Source: Planctomycetia bacterium
GTDB lineage: Bacteria > Planctomycetota > Planctomycetia > Pirellulales > S012-138
Direction of reading: 5' to 3'
Length of the DNA stretch: 37,869 bases
NCBI GenBank assembly: GCA_016177915.1
Contig: JACOUI010000186.1
Span: forward strand, 1 to 37,869
In this document: positions 30,634 to 37,869 of the stretch, piece after piece
Layout: every line of letters begins with the position of its first letter
How positions within the stretch are numbered: the first letter of the stretch is position 1
The notes under the pieces: model-generated
The model's database searches: none
Seen by the model: only the letters and a program-made list of their open reading frames with translations
Told to the model about the DNA's origin: nothing
Made by a program: the position numbers and the translations under genes

Positions 30634-31395
30634 ATGCCCGTCCACGATTGGAGCCGCGTTGAAGCCGGCATCTTTCATGACTTTCACCACGCTTGGATCG
30701 AAGAGATCAAGCGCGCGCTCAATTCCGGGCTGCTCCCCGACGAGTACTACGCGATGGCGGAACAGCAGGCCGCGGGATTCGGACCCGATGTGCTGACGCT
30801 GGAGAGCAAGAAGGGGCAGGGGGCTGGCGGAGGCAACGCTTCCGCACCCTCGTCCGGCAGCCGCGGACTACTCGTTGCGCCGCCCCAGGTGCGCATCACG
30901 GCCGAGTCTCCCGACTTTTTCCGCCGCAAGAAGAGCGCCATCACCGTTCGCCACGTGAGCGGCGATTACATCGTTGCTGTCGTGGAGGTCGTCTCGCCCG
31001 GCAACAAATCGAGCAGGAGCGCCTTCAAGGCGCTGATTGACAAGGCCTGCCAGCTGCTGGAACACAAAGTCCATTTGCTCATTCTCGATCTCTTGCCGCC
31101 CGGCAAGCGCGACCCGCAGGGGCTGCACGCCGCCTTGTGGGAGGAAATCGCCGACGAGCCGTTCACGCTTCCGCCGGACAAGCCGCTCACGCTGGCGGCG
31201 TATGAATCCGGGCTGACGGTGCGCGCCTATGTCGAGCCTGTGGCCGTGGGCGACGTGCTGCCCGACATGCCGCTCTTCCTCGAGCCGGGGGCGCACGTGC
31301 CGGTGCCGCTGGAAGCGACCTATCAGGCGGCGTTTGCCGCGGTGCCGCGGCGTTGGCGGGAGGTGGTGGAAGGGTCGGCCCCCCGAACAAACTAA
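30634..31395 (+). CDS. DUF4058-family protein
   Basis: The 253-residue protein shows the DUF4058 features common in cyanobacteria and planctomycetes: the N-terminal PVHDWSRVEAGIFHDFHHAW, then LNSGLLPDEYYAMAEQQ, PQVRITAESPDFFRRKKSA and the core YIVAVVEVVSPGNKSS (Glu118, Lys125), followed by a long helix and the strand LLILDLLPPG. The EVVSP core followed by a helix and strand closely resembles the EVLSP core of the Uma2 proteins in this window, suggesting the same restriction-endonuclease-like fold. That is an inference. GGGAGAAAG lies 5 bases before ATG 30634, and this start gives the family N-terminus. A palindrome at 30563-30578 may control it. Function is unknown. Confidence 0.87.
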   Translation: MPVHDWSRVEAGIFHDFHHAWIEEIKRALNSGLLPDEYYAMAEQQAAGFGPDVLTLESKKGQGAGGGNASAPSSGSRGLLVAPPQVRITAESPDFFRRKKSAITVRHVSGDYIVAVVEVVSPGNKSSRSAFKALIDKACQLLEHKVHLLILDLLPPGKRDPQGLHAALWEEIADEPFTLPPDKPLTLAAYESGLTVRAYVEPVAVGDVLPDMPLFLEPGAHVPVPLEATYQAAFAAVPRRWREVVEGSAPRTN

Positions 31396-31480
31396 CGATC
31401 GGCCAGTGCCGCGCCGTTTACGTCGCGCGTCGCTACGAGAAGTCGACCGTGCGCATACATGACGATCGATCCGAGATTGG

Positions 31481-31510
31481 CCCTAACCGGGTTAGGGTGT
31501 ACACTTGACA
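31481..31510 (+). promoter_or_regulatory. Double palindrome and -35 box before the antitoxin-like gene
   Basis: CCCTAACCGGGTTAGGG (31481-31497) is a perfect palindrome around one G. GTGTACAC (31497-31504) is a second, sharing its first base, and TTGACA (31505-31510) follows directly. The -10 is poor (AATTGC or CAATTG about 16-17 bases on). Positioned 50-80 bases before the start codon, the palindromes look like an operator for autoregulation. The first could alternatively be a transcription-stop hairpin for DUF4058. Confidence 0.55.
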
Positions 31511-31561
31511 GAGGCACAGGATGCGACAATTGCCCGGTAGTCAATCGAGGAGGCGCCTAAC

Positions 31562-31771
31562 GTGAGCATTGTCAAAGACGATGCGATCAAGCTCATCCAG
31601 TCGTTGCCCGACGACTGCACGTTGGAGGAGATCCAGTATCATCTCTACGTGCGCCAGAAGGTCGAGCGCGGAATCGCTGCAATCGACGCCGGTCAGGTTG
31701 TACCGCAGGAGGAGGCTGAACGGAGGGTCAGCGAATGGCTCAGGTCGTCGCGCGCCTCGCGTAGCGCGTAA
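31562..31771 (+). CDS. Antitoxin-like small protein (addiction-module family), apparently orphaned
   Basis: The 69-residue protein is acidic and helical: IVKDDAIKLIQSLPDDCTLEEIQYHLYVRQKVERGIAAID, then GQVVPQEEAERRVSEWL. This is the pattern of the small antitoxins that precede RelE/ParE toxins in planctomycetes and cyanobacteria. The GTG at 31562 follows GAGGAGG at 9 bases. In an intact module a toxin gene would overlap the antitoxin's 3' end. Here only a short abortive frame (31735-31764) is present. The antitoxin could still regulate itself through the palindromes at 31481-31504, or neutralise a toxin encoded elsewhere. Confidence 0.7.
   Translation: MSIVKDDAIKLIQSLPDDCTLEEIQYHLYVRQKVERGIAAIDAGQVVPQEEAERRVSEWLRSSRASRSA
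31735..31764 (+). pseudogene. Stub of a toxin reading frame
   Basis: GGAGGG (31723-31728) is followed 6 bases later by an ATG that encodes only MAQVVARLA before TAG. It overlaps the end of the antitoxin frame, exactly where the toxin start of an overlapping module would be, and MAQVV-type beginnings are common in RelE/ParE toxins. The rest of the toxin is absent. The sequence runs directly into the end of the opposite-strand gene. This is inference from position and ribosome-binding site. Confidence 0.35.
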
Positions 31772-31772
31772 C

Positions 31773-32381
31773 TCATGTCGCGCCCTCACCCCTCGCCCGC
31801 CGATAGCAATAGTCAAACAAAAGCTCCCATTCCCGCCTCTGCACCTGCCGGCAGAGCGCCCCGCTCGTCGATTCGCCGGCCGCGACGGCCTGGCAGAGAT
31901 CGACGAATCGAAACGGGTCCCACGCCGGCTGCGCGGCCAGGAACTCCGCCGGCCTGTCGTGGTGCGTGGCTTTCGCCGCCTCGGCCGCGGCTGCGCACAG
32001 GGCCGGAAAGATCGCGTGGTTGCCGACGCGGTGGAACCAGTACTTCGCGTTGGAATAGTCCGGCTCGCGGCGGTGCAGGATGCCGTGCCAGTAGGCGCCT
32101 TCCGGCGTTTCGATCTCCTGGCTGAGGGCGTGCGACTCGTCCAGAAAATCGTGATACAGCCACAGCCCGGCCAGGCAAGCGGCGGCCATCCGCTTGTCGG
32201 TTACGGGTCCGGCAAAGAGCGCTTCGGGCCGCAGCTTCTCGAGCGCCGCCCGCGCGGCGTGGTTGGGCCGGCGGGGACCGAGCTCGCAGACGCGCGGGGG
32301 CACAAGCAGGTTGGCAACGGCCGGCCCGTACTGCTTCGGGTTGAACGAGGAGGCGCTCACAATCTGGTCCCCGCCGCACAT
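31773..32381 (-). CDS. Conserved-looking hypothetical protein, His/Trp/Tyr-rich
   Basis: The 202-residue soluble protein has no signal peptide. The most conserved-looking part is LYHDFLDESHALSQEIETPE, GAYWHGILHRREPDYSNAKYW and FHRVGNHAIFPAL, rich in His, Glu, Asp, Trp and Tyr. These residues look like a metal or substrate site. The C-terminal half continues with WDPFRFVDLCQAVAAGE. I have an impression of similar proteins in planctomycetes but cannot name a family or activity. ATG 32381 has no ribosome-binding site. GTG 32360 (starting SASSFNPKQYGPAVANLL), preceded by GGGGACC, is an equally good start. It is divergent from the heme-protein gene and ends next to the toxin stub. Confidence 0.78.
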   Translation of the reverse strand: MCGGDQIVSASSFNPKQYGPAVANLLVPPRVCELGPRRPNHAARAALEKLRPEALFAGPVTDKRMAAACLAGLWLYHDFLDESHALSQEIETPEGAYWHGILHRREPDYSNAKYWFHRVGNHAIFPALCAAAAEAAKATHHDRPAEFLAAQPAWDPFRFVDLCQAVAAGESTSGALCRQVQRREWELLFDYCYRRARGEGAT

Positions 32382-32530
32382 TTGTTGGCATATCCTACGC
32401 GAGAAAGAGCCGCCCGCGAAGGCACGGTGCGTCGGGCATGGACCGGCCGTTGCAACGTCGGGGCCGGCAACCTATGGTGGGAACCACGGTTCGGCGGTTT
32501 TTCGGCAAGGAATCGAATCGGGGATGTGCC

Positions 32531-35500
32531 ATGCCCAAGTCGTGTGTCGTGAGCACCGTTTTTTCGATCGTCGTTTCCCTGTTTGCTGCCGGCGCCGACG
32601 GCCAGGACCAATTCCTCCACACGTTCGACCGCATCCAGCTCACCGACACGTACTACTCCGAAGGGGCGAACTTCGGCGACATCGACGGCGACAAGGTGGC
32701 CGACGTCGCCTATGGACCCTATTGGTTCCGCGGGCCGGACTACAAGGAAAAGTACGAGATCTTCCCGGCCAAGCCCCAGAACGTCGAGGCCTACGCCAAC
32801 TGCTTCTTCTCCTGGATCTACGACTTCGACGGCGACGGCAAGAACGACGTGCTCACGGCCGGCTTCCCCGGCACGCCGGCCTACGTCTACCGCAATCCCG
32901 GCAAGGAAGGGCTCGCCCAGCCCTGGCCGAAGCACGAGGTCTTTGACCAGGTCTCGAACGAAGCCCCGCAGTTTTTGAACGTCGTCGGCGACGAGCGGCC
33001 GGAGCTGCTCTGCGCCCGCGACGGCTTTTATGGCTACGCCACGATCGACTGGCAGAAGCCGCTGGAGAAGTGGACGTACCACATCGTGTCGGAACGCATC
33101 GCGCCGACGCCCTTCGGCCACGGCCTGGGCGCGGGCGACGTGAACGGCGACAAGCGCTCCGACATCCTCTGCAAGGACGGCTGGCTGGAGCAGCCCGAGT
33201 CGCTCAAGGGCGATCCGCAGTGGACGTTCCACAAGGTGCAGTTCGCCGGGCCGGGCGGGGCCGAAATGTACGCCTACGACGTGGACGGCGACGGCGACAA
33301 CGACGTCATCACGAGCCTCGAAGCCCACTCCTACGGCCTGGCCTGGCACGAGCAGGTGCAGGAGGACGGAAACGTCGCCTTCAAGCAGCACCTCGTCATG
33401 GGCCGCACGCCAGCGGAAAATAAGTACGGCGTGCTCTTCACCGAGCCGCACACGGTCGCCCTGGCCGATATCGACGGCGACGGCCTGAAGGACATCGTGA
33501 CCGGCAAGACGTACTACTCCCACCACAAGCAGAGCCCGCTGTGGGACGCCGGGGCCGTCGTCTATTGGTTCCGGCTGGTGCGCGGCAAGGACGGCGTCGA
33601 TTACGTGCCCTACAAAGCCGACGGCGAGGCGGGCGTCGGGCGGCAGCTTTCGGTGGGCGACGTGAACGGCGACAAGCTGCCGGACATCGTCGTGGGCGGC
33701 ATGAAGGGTTGTCATGTTTTGATTCACAAGCGCGAAACCGTGAATGCCGAGCGCTTCAAGGCGGGCCAGCCCAAGGCGCTGGCCGCGATGAAGGCGGGCT
33801 TGACGCCGGAAGAGGCCGCCGAGCACATGACGGTGCCCGATGGCTTCACCGTCCAGGTGGCCGCCGCCGAGCCGCTCGTACACCAGCCGATCGCGTTTTG
33901 CATCGACGACCGCGGCCGCATCTGGGTGGCCGAAGCCTACACCTATCCCACGCGCGCTCCGGAAGGCCAGGGCAAGGACAAGATTCTCATCCTCGAAGAC
34001 ACCAACGGCGACGGCACGCTCGACTCGCGCAAAGTGTTCGCCGAAAGGCTGAACCTCGTCAGCGGGTTGGAAGTGGGCTTCGGCGGCGCCTGGGTCGGCG
34101 CGGCGCCTTATCTGCTCTTCATTCCCGACAAGGACGGCGACGACAAACCGGACGGCCCGCCGGAAGTTCTTTTGGACGGCTTCGGCTACCACGACACGCA
34201 CGAGACGCTGAACGCCTTCATCTGGGGACCCGACGGCTGGCTCTACGGCTGCCACGGCGTCTTCACGCATTCTCGCGTCGGCAAGCCCGGAACGCCCGAC
34301 AAAGAGCGCGTGCCGATCAACGCCGGCATCTGGCGCTACCACCCCACGATGCACCAGTTCGAGGTTTTCGCACAGGGCACGAGCAACCCCTGGGGCGTCG
34401 ATTTCGACGAGAACGGGCAGGCGTTTTGCACGGCCTGCGTCATCCCGCACCTGTATCACGTGATTCAGGGCGGGCGCTATCAGCGGCAGGCCGGGACGCA
34501 CTTCAACGACTACACGTTCGACGACATCAAAACGATCGCCGACCACGCCCACTACGCGGGCGACATCCGCGAGCACGCCTGGTGGGGGCACGAGCCGACG
34601 GAGCTTTCGCCGGGCGTTTCGGCGGCCGGCGGCGGCCACGCCCACTGCGGGGCGATGATCTACCTGGGCGACAATTGGCCCGCCGACTACCGCAAGGGCA
34701 TCTACATGAACAACGTCCACGGCAACCGCGTGAACTGCGACATCCTGGAGCGGGAAGGCTCGGGGTTCGTCGGCCATCACGGCAAGGACTTCTTGCTGGC
34801 CAACGACCACTGGTTCCGCGGCATCAACCTCAAGTACGGGCCGGACGGCTCGGTCTACCTCAGCGACTGGTACGACAAGAACGCCTGCCACCGCCCGAAC
34901 CCGGAAATCTGGGACCGGACGAATGGGCGGATTTACAAGATTTCGTACGGGCAGCCTACGCCCGTGCAGGTCGATTTGGGCAAGGCGGACGACGTCGAGT
35001 TGATCAAGCTGATGCGGCACCCCAATGAGTGGTACGTCCGCGTGGCGCGACGGATTCTCCAGGAGCGCGGGCCAAGTGAAGCGCTACCGCAGTTGCTGGA
35101 AAGGGCGTTTGACCTCGACCTTTCGACCGCGCAAATGCTCCGTCGCCTTTTTCTGCTGCACGTGACCGGGGGCTTCTCGGAGGAGATCGGTTTGAAGCTG
35201 CTGTCGCACAAGGATGAATACCTCCGCGCCTGGACGATTCAGTTGCAGCTTGAAGACCGCTCGTGCTCTGCGGAGTTTCTGTCGAAGCTGGCGGCAATGG
35301 CGAAGGAGGACCCGTCGCCGGTCGTGCGCTTGTATCTCGCGTCGGCGCTGCAGCGGCTGCCCGTCGGGCGGCGGTGGGAGATTGCGGCGGCGTTGGCTGC
35401 GCACGCCGAAGACGCCAAGGACCACAACCTGCCGCTGATGTACTGGTACGGCATCGAGCCGCTGGTGGCGGCCGACCCGGCCCGGGCGGTCGCGCTGGGC

Positions 35501-37180
35501 AGCGCGGCGAAGGTTCCGCTACTTACGCGGTACGTCATCCGCCGCGCCGCCAGCGACGAGAAGCTGATCGACGCGGCGGTGGCGGCGCTTGCCGCGACGA
35601 AAGAGACCGATCGGCAGCTTGTTATCCTCAACGAGATGTTGGCGGCTTTCGAGGGGCGCGTGAACCTCAAGGCCCCGCCCGCCTGGTCGGGCGCCTACGA
35701 AACACTCCTGGCGAGCGATAGCGACGCGGTCCGCGACCGGGCCGACCAGGTGGCGATCCTGCTGGGCGACAAGCGCATCCTCCCGCGCATGCGCGAGCGC
35801 CTGGCCGACGACAAGGCCGGTCTCGACAAGCGCCGCGAGGCCTTGGAAATCCTGCTTCGCGGGCGCGATCCCGACGCCGCACCCGCGTTCCAGGCCGTGG
35901 TCAACGTGCCGGAGCTGCGGGGCCAGGCGATCCGGGCCCTCTCGGCCTACGACGACGCCAAGACGCCGGCCGCCGTGCTCGGCGTTTACGGCAAGTTGAA
36001 TGAAGCCGAGCGTCGCGACGCCGTGGGCACGCTCGTCTCGCGGCCGGCGTTCGCCGTGGCCCTGCTCGACGCCATCAAGGCCGGCCGCGTCCCGCGCACG
36101 GACCTGCACGCCTACCACGTGCGGCAGCTTCTGTCTTTCAAAGACGATTCGCTTACCAAGCGGCTGGTCGCTGAATGGGGCCAGATTCGAGAAACCGCCA
36201 AGGACAAGACCGAGCACATCGTCCAGCTCAAGGCGGCCCTTACGCCCGAACGCCTCGCCCAGGCGGACCTTTCCAACGGGCGGCGGATTTACGCCAAGTC
36301 GTGCGCCAATTGCCACGTGCTCTTCGGCGATGGCCAGAAGGTCGGGCCGGACATCACCGGCTCCAACCGCGCCAATCTCGACTACCTGCTGGAAAACCTG
36401 ATCGACCCCAGCGCCGTCCTCGGGCAGGACTATCGCATGACGGTCCTCCGCCTGGGCGACGGGCGGGTCGTGCAGGGCCTCGTCCTCAAGGAAACGGACA
36501 GCGCCGTGACCGTCCGCACGATCAACGACACGGTCGTCATCGCCAAGGGCGACATTGACGAGCGGGAGCTTTCGGCCCTGTCGCTGATGCCCGAGGGGCA
36601 GCTCAAGGAAATGAAGCCCGAAGAAGTCCGCGACCTGGTGGCCTACCTCGCCAGCCCGACGCAGGTCGCGCTCAAAGGCCCGGCGGCGCCGATCGACCCG
36701 AAGACGAAGAAAGTGCCAGGCGCGATCGAAGGCGAAACGATCAAGGTGCTCGCGCGGACGGCCGGCAGCACGGGCAGCCAGAAAATGCAGGAGTTTCAGA
36801 AGGACCGCTGGAGCGGCGACGACCACCTGTGGTGGACCGGTGCCGGACCCGGCGCGAAGCTGGAGCTGGAACTGCCCGTCGAAAAGGCCGGCACCTACGA
36901 CCTGGAGCTGGTCCTCACGAAGGCCCGCGACTACGGCATCGTGCAGCTTTCGCTGGACGGCCAGGCCCGGGAAGCTTTGCTGGGCGGCCCGATCGACCTC
37001 TACAACTTCCCGGACGTGATCACGACGGGCGTTTTGGCGTTCGAGGGAAAGAAGCTCGCGGCCGGGTCGCACAAGCTGGGCGTGCAGATCGTCGGCGCGC
37101 ACCCGAAGGCCGTGCCGGCGCACATGTTTGGCCTGGACTATGTGCGGCTCGTGAAGCCCAAGGACGCGGAAGGGAAGTAG
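32531..37180 (+). CDS. Giant secreted PVC-type heme-binding dehydrogenase-like protein (FG-GAP, dehydrogenase propeller, HEAT, cytochrome c, C-terminal beta domain)
   Basis: The 1549-residue protein has a signal peptide (VVSTVFSIVVSLFAAGADG). Residues ~30-400 hold FG-GAP/VCBS repeats with calcium-loop motifs (GDIDGDKVADVAYG, GDVNGDKRSDILCKDG, DVDGDGDNDVITS, DIDGDGLKDIVTG). About 430-805 is the planctomycete 'membrane-bound dehydrogenase' propeller (DDRGRIWVAEAYTYP, GPDGWLYGCHGVFTHS, DGSVYLSDWYDK). About 830-1240 is HEAT-like helices. About 1250-1380 is a cytochrome-c-type domain with the single heme site CANCH (1258-1262) and GPDITGSNRANLDYLLENL. About 1400-1549 is a beta-sandwich resembling carbohydrate-binding modules (ending HMFGLDYVRLVKP). 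It is probably a periplasmic redox enzyme acting on a sugar-like substrate and passing electrons to the heme. The substrate is unknown. ATG 32531 gives the signal peptide, and GGGGA stands ~7 bases before it. Confidence 0.92.
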   Translation: MPKSCVVSTVFSIVVSLFAAGADGQDQFLHTFDRIQLTDTYYSEGANFGDIDGDKVADVAYGPYWFRGPDYKEKYEIFPAKPQNVEAYANCFFSWIYDFDGDGKNDVLTAGFPGTPAYVYRNPGKEGLAQPWPKHEVFDQVSNEAPQFLNVVGDERPELLCARDGFYGYATIDWQKPLEKWTYHIVSERIAPTPFGHGLGAGDVNGDKRSDILCKDGWLEQPESLKGDPQWTFHKVQFAGPGGAEMYAYDVDGDGDNDVITSLEAHSYGLAWHEQVQEDGNVAFKQHLVMGRTPAENKYGVLFTEPHTVALADIDGDGLKDIVTGKTYYSHHKQSPLWDAGAVVYWFRLVRGKDGVDYVPYKADGEAGVGRQLSVGDVNGDKLPDIVVGGMKGCHVLIHKRETVNAERFKAGQPKALAAMKAGLTPEEAAEHMTVPDGFTVQVAAAEPLVHQPIAFCIDDRGRIWVAEAYTYPTRAPEGQGKDKILILEDTNGDGTLDSRKVFAERLNLVSGLEVGFGGAWVGAAPYLLFIPDKDGDDKPDGPPEVLLDGFGYHDTHETLNAFIWGPDGWLYGCHGVFTHSRVGKPGTPDKERVPINAGIWRYHPTMHQFEVFAQGTSNPWGVDFDENGQAFCTACVIPHLYHVIQGGRYQRQAGTHFNDYTFDDIKTIADHAHYAGDIREHAWWGHEPTELSPGVSAAGGGHAHCGAMIYLGDNWPADYRKGIYMNNVHGNRVNCDILEREGSGFVGHHGKDFLLANDHWFRGINLKYGPDGSVYLSDWYDKNACHRPNPEIWDRTNGRIYKISYGQPTPVQVDLGKADDVELIKLMRHPNEWYVRVARRILQERGPSEALPQLLERAFDLDLSTAQMLRRLFLLHVTGGFSEEIGLKLLSHKDEYLRAWTIQLQLEDRSCSAEFLSKLAAMAKEDPSPVVRLYLASALQRLPVGRRWEIAAALAAHAEDAKDHNLPLMYWYGIEPLVAADPARAVALGSAAKVPLLTRYVIRRAASDEKLIDAAVAALAATKETDRQLVILNEMLAAFEGRVNLKAPPAWSGAYETLLASDSDAVRDRADQVAILLGDKRILPRMRERLADDKAGLDKRREALEILLRGRDPDAAPAFQAVVNVPELRGQAIRALSAYDDAKTPAAVLGVYGKLNEAERRDAVGTLVSRPAFAVALLDAIKAGRVPRTDLHAYHVRQLLSFKDDSLTKRLVAEWGQIRETAKDKTEHIVQLKAALTPERLAQADLSNGRRIYAKSCANCHVLFGDGQKVGPDITGSNRANLDYLLENLIDPSAVLGQDYRMTVLRLGDGRVVQGLVLKETDSAVTVRTINDTVVIAKGDIDERELSALSLMPEGQLKEMKPEEVRDLVAYLASPTQVALKGPAAPIDPKTKKVPGAIEGETIKVLARTAGSTGSQKMQEFQKDRWSGDDHLWWTGAGPGAKLELELPVEKAGTYDLELVLTKARDYGIVQLSLDGQAREALLGGPIDLYNFPDVITTGVLAFEGKKLAAGSHKLGVQIVGAHPKAVPAHMFGLDYVRLVKPKDAEGK

Positions 37181-37276
37181 GCAGCCCTGCAAGCTAGAAT
37201 TGGAGACGGTCGACGCGGCCTCAATTCGCGATCGGTGATTGGCCAGCCGACACCCGATTCCCGCAGAGCTCTCGTC

Positions 37277-37869
37277 GTGGAACTCTCCCTCGTCGCCCAG
37301 AAGCTCGCCATCGCCGTCGGCCTCGGCCTCTTGGTCGGCCTGCAGCGCGAGCGCGTGCGGTCGCCCGTGGCCGGGATTCGCACGTTCGCCCTGATCACCG
37401 TCCTGGGCACGATCTCTGCGCTGTTGGCGGCGCCGTTCGGCGGGTGGATCGTCGGCCTGGGGGCCGTAGCCGTCGCCGCGATGCTGGTCGTGGGCAACCT
37501 GGCCCTGCGGCGGACTCGGCACATCGACCCCGGCATGACCACCGAAGTCGCTGCCCTCTTGATGTACGGCGTGGGCGCGTATCTCGTGGTGGGTCACGCG
37601 GCCATCGCCGTGGCGGTCGGCGGCGGCGTGGCGCTGCTCTTGCACTGGAAGGCCCCGCTGCACGAGTTCGTGGCCCGGATCGGCGAGACGGACGTGACGG
37701 CCATCATGCGCTTCGTGCTCGTCGCCCTCGTCATCTATCCCGTGCTGCCGGACCAGGCCTACGGTCCCTATCAGGTCCTCAATCCCAAGCAAGTCTGGCA
37801 GATGGTGGTCTTGATCGTCGGCATCAGCCTGGGAGGCTACGTGGCCTACAAGCTGCTGGGCCAGAAGGC
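37277..37869 (+). CDS. MgtC/SapB-family membrane protein with DUF4010-type C-terminal half, cut by the window edge
   Basis: The frame opens at GTG 37277 and stays open to the end (197 codons shown). It starts with ELSLVAQKLAIAVGLGLLVG followed by LQRERVRSPVAGIRTFAL, the hallmark first helix and (Q/E)RER motif of MgtC/SapB proteins. More helices follow (TVLGTISALLAAPFGG, IVGLGAVAVAAMLVVGNLAL). After MTTEVAALLMYGVGAYLVVG comes LNPKQVWQMVVLIVGISLGG, typical of the DUF4010 second half. At least seven membrane segments are visible. The stop codon and last helices are outside the window. MgtC itself modulates ATP synthase and virulence in Salmonella. The role of the fused MgtC-DUF4010 family is not established. 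Confidence 0.85.
   Translation, partial: MELSLVAQKLAIAVGLGLLVGLQRERVRSPVAGIRTFALITVLGTISALLAAPFGGWIVGLGAVAVAAMLVVGNLALRRTRHIDPGMTTEVAALLMYGVGAYLVVGHAAIAVAVGGGVALLLHWKAPLHEFVARIGETDVTAIMRFVLVALVIYPVLPDQAYGPYQVLNPKQVWQMVVLIVGISLGGYVAYKLLGQK

Noticed and set aside
35519-37792. Long minus-strand open frame opposite the end of the heme protein and the MgtC-like gene
   Set aside because: Both overlapped plus-strand frames have clear family motifs. The minus-strand product is low-complexity and resembles nothing.

Overview
The window is GC-rich bacterial chromosome. It most likely comes from a planctomycete, probably of the Pirellulales type, though no rRNA is present to confirm this. The pointers are a giant secreted protein with FG-GAP repeats, a PVC-type dehydrogenase domain and a CxxCH heme site; three Uma2-family genes and a DUF4058 gene; a tandem pair of DUF4013 membrane proteins; a lone ceramidase-like enzyme; a WD40 tail fragment of the kind that ends planctomycete kinases; and a phenylalanyl-tRNA synthetase beta chain without its usual tRNA-binding domain.

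Layout. 1-1243 (minus): a nagB gene that is cut by the window edge and frameshifted, a cluster of GTAG-headed palindromes, and trmL. 1419-8106 (plus): asd behind a clear sigma70-type promoter, then rpmI-rplT-pheS-[two Uma2 genes]-pheT. 8126-9968 (plus): a small unknown protein and an orphan sugar-type ABC ATPase. 10016-12779: a WD40 remnant, a mini zinc-ribbon protein and two DUF4013 membrane proteins. 13022-16474 (plus): a SAM methyltransferase, a LOG-family protein, a TerB-like protein and a third Uma2 gene. 16570-19823 (minus): a ceramidase-like enzyme, an unknown protein and a TlpA-like lipid- or envelope-side thioredoxin. 19971-26893 (minus): the addB-addA recombination nuclease-helicase, with overlapping genes. 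27135-29336 (plus): an RND/MMPL exporter. 29411-30187 (minus): an exopolysaccharide-type sugar transferase. 30634-32381: DUF4058, an orphan antitoxin with a stub of a toxin frame, and a conserved-looking unknown protein. 32531-37180 (plus): the 1549-residue heme protein. 37277 to the end: the start of an MgtC/DUF4010 membrane protein.

Most genes are housekeeping or typical lineage genes, and I see no clear multi-gene defence island or biosynthetic cluster. The most unusual signals are non-coding. (i) Three intergenic places hold different palindromes, most of them preceded by GTAG on one strand, which is the hallmark of REP elements moved by RAYT (Y1) transposases. (ii) Three start codons (trmL, pheT and the RND exporter) are each abutted exactly by a degenerate 7-nt tandem array ending in CC directly before ATG, with no Shine-Dalgarno sequence. 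(iii) A remnant toxin-antitoxin locus has two palindromes in front of its -35 box. No tRNA, rRNA, CRISPR array, insertion sequence or integrase was found.
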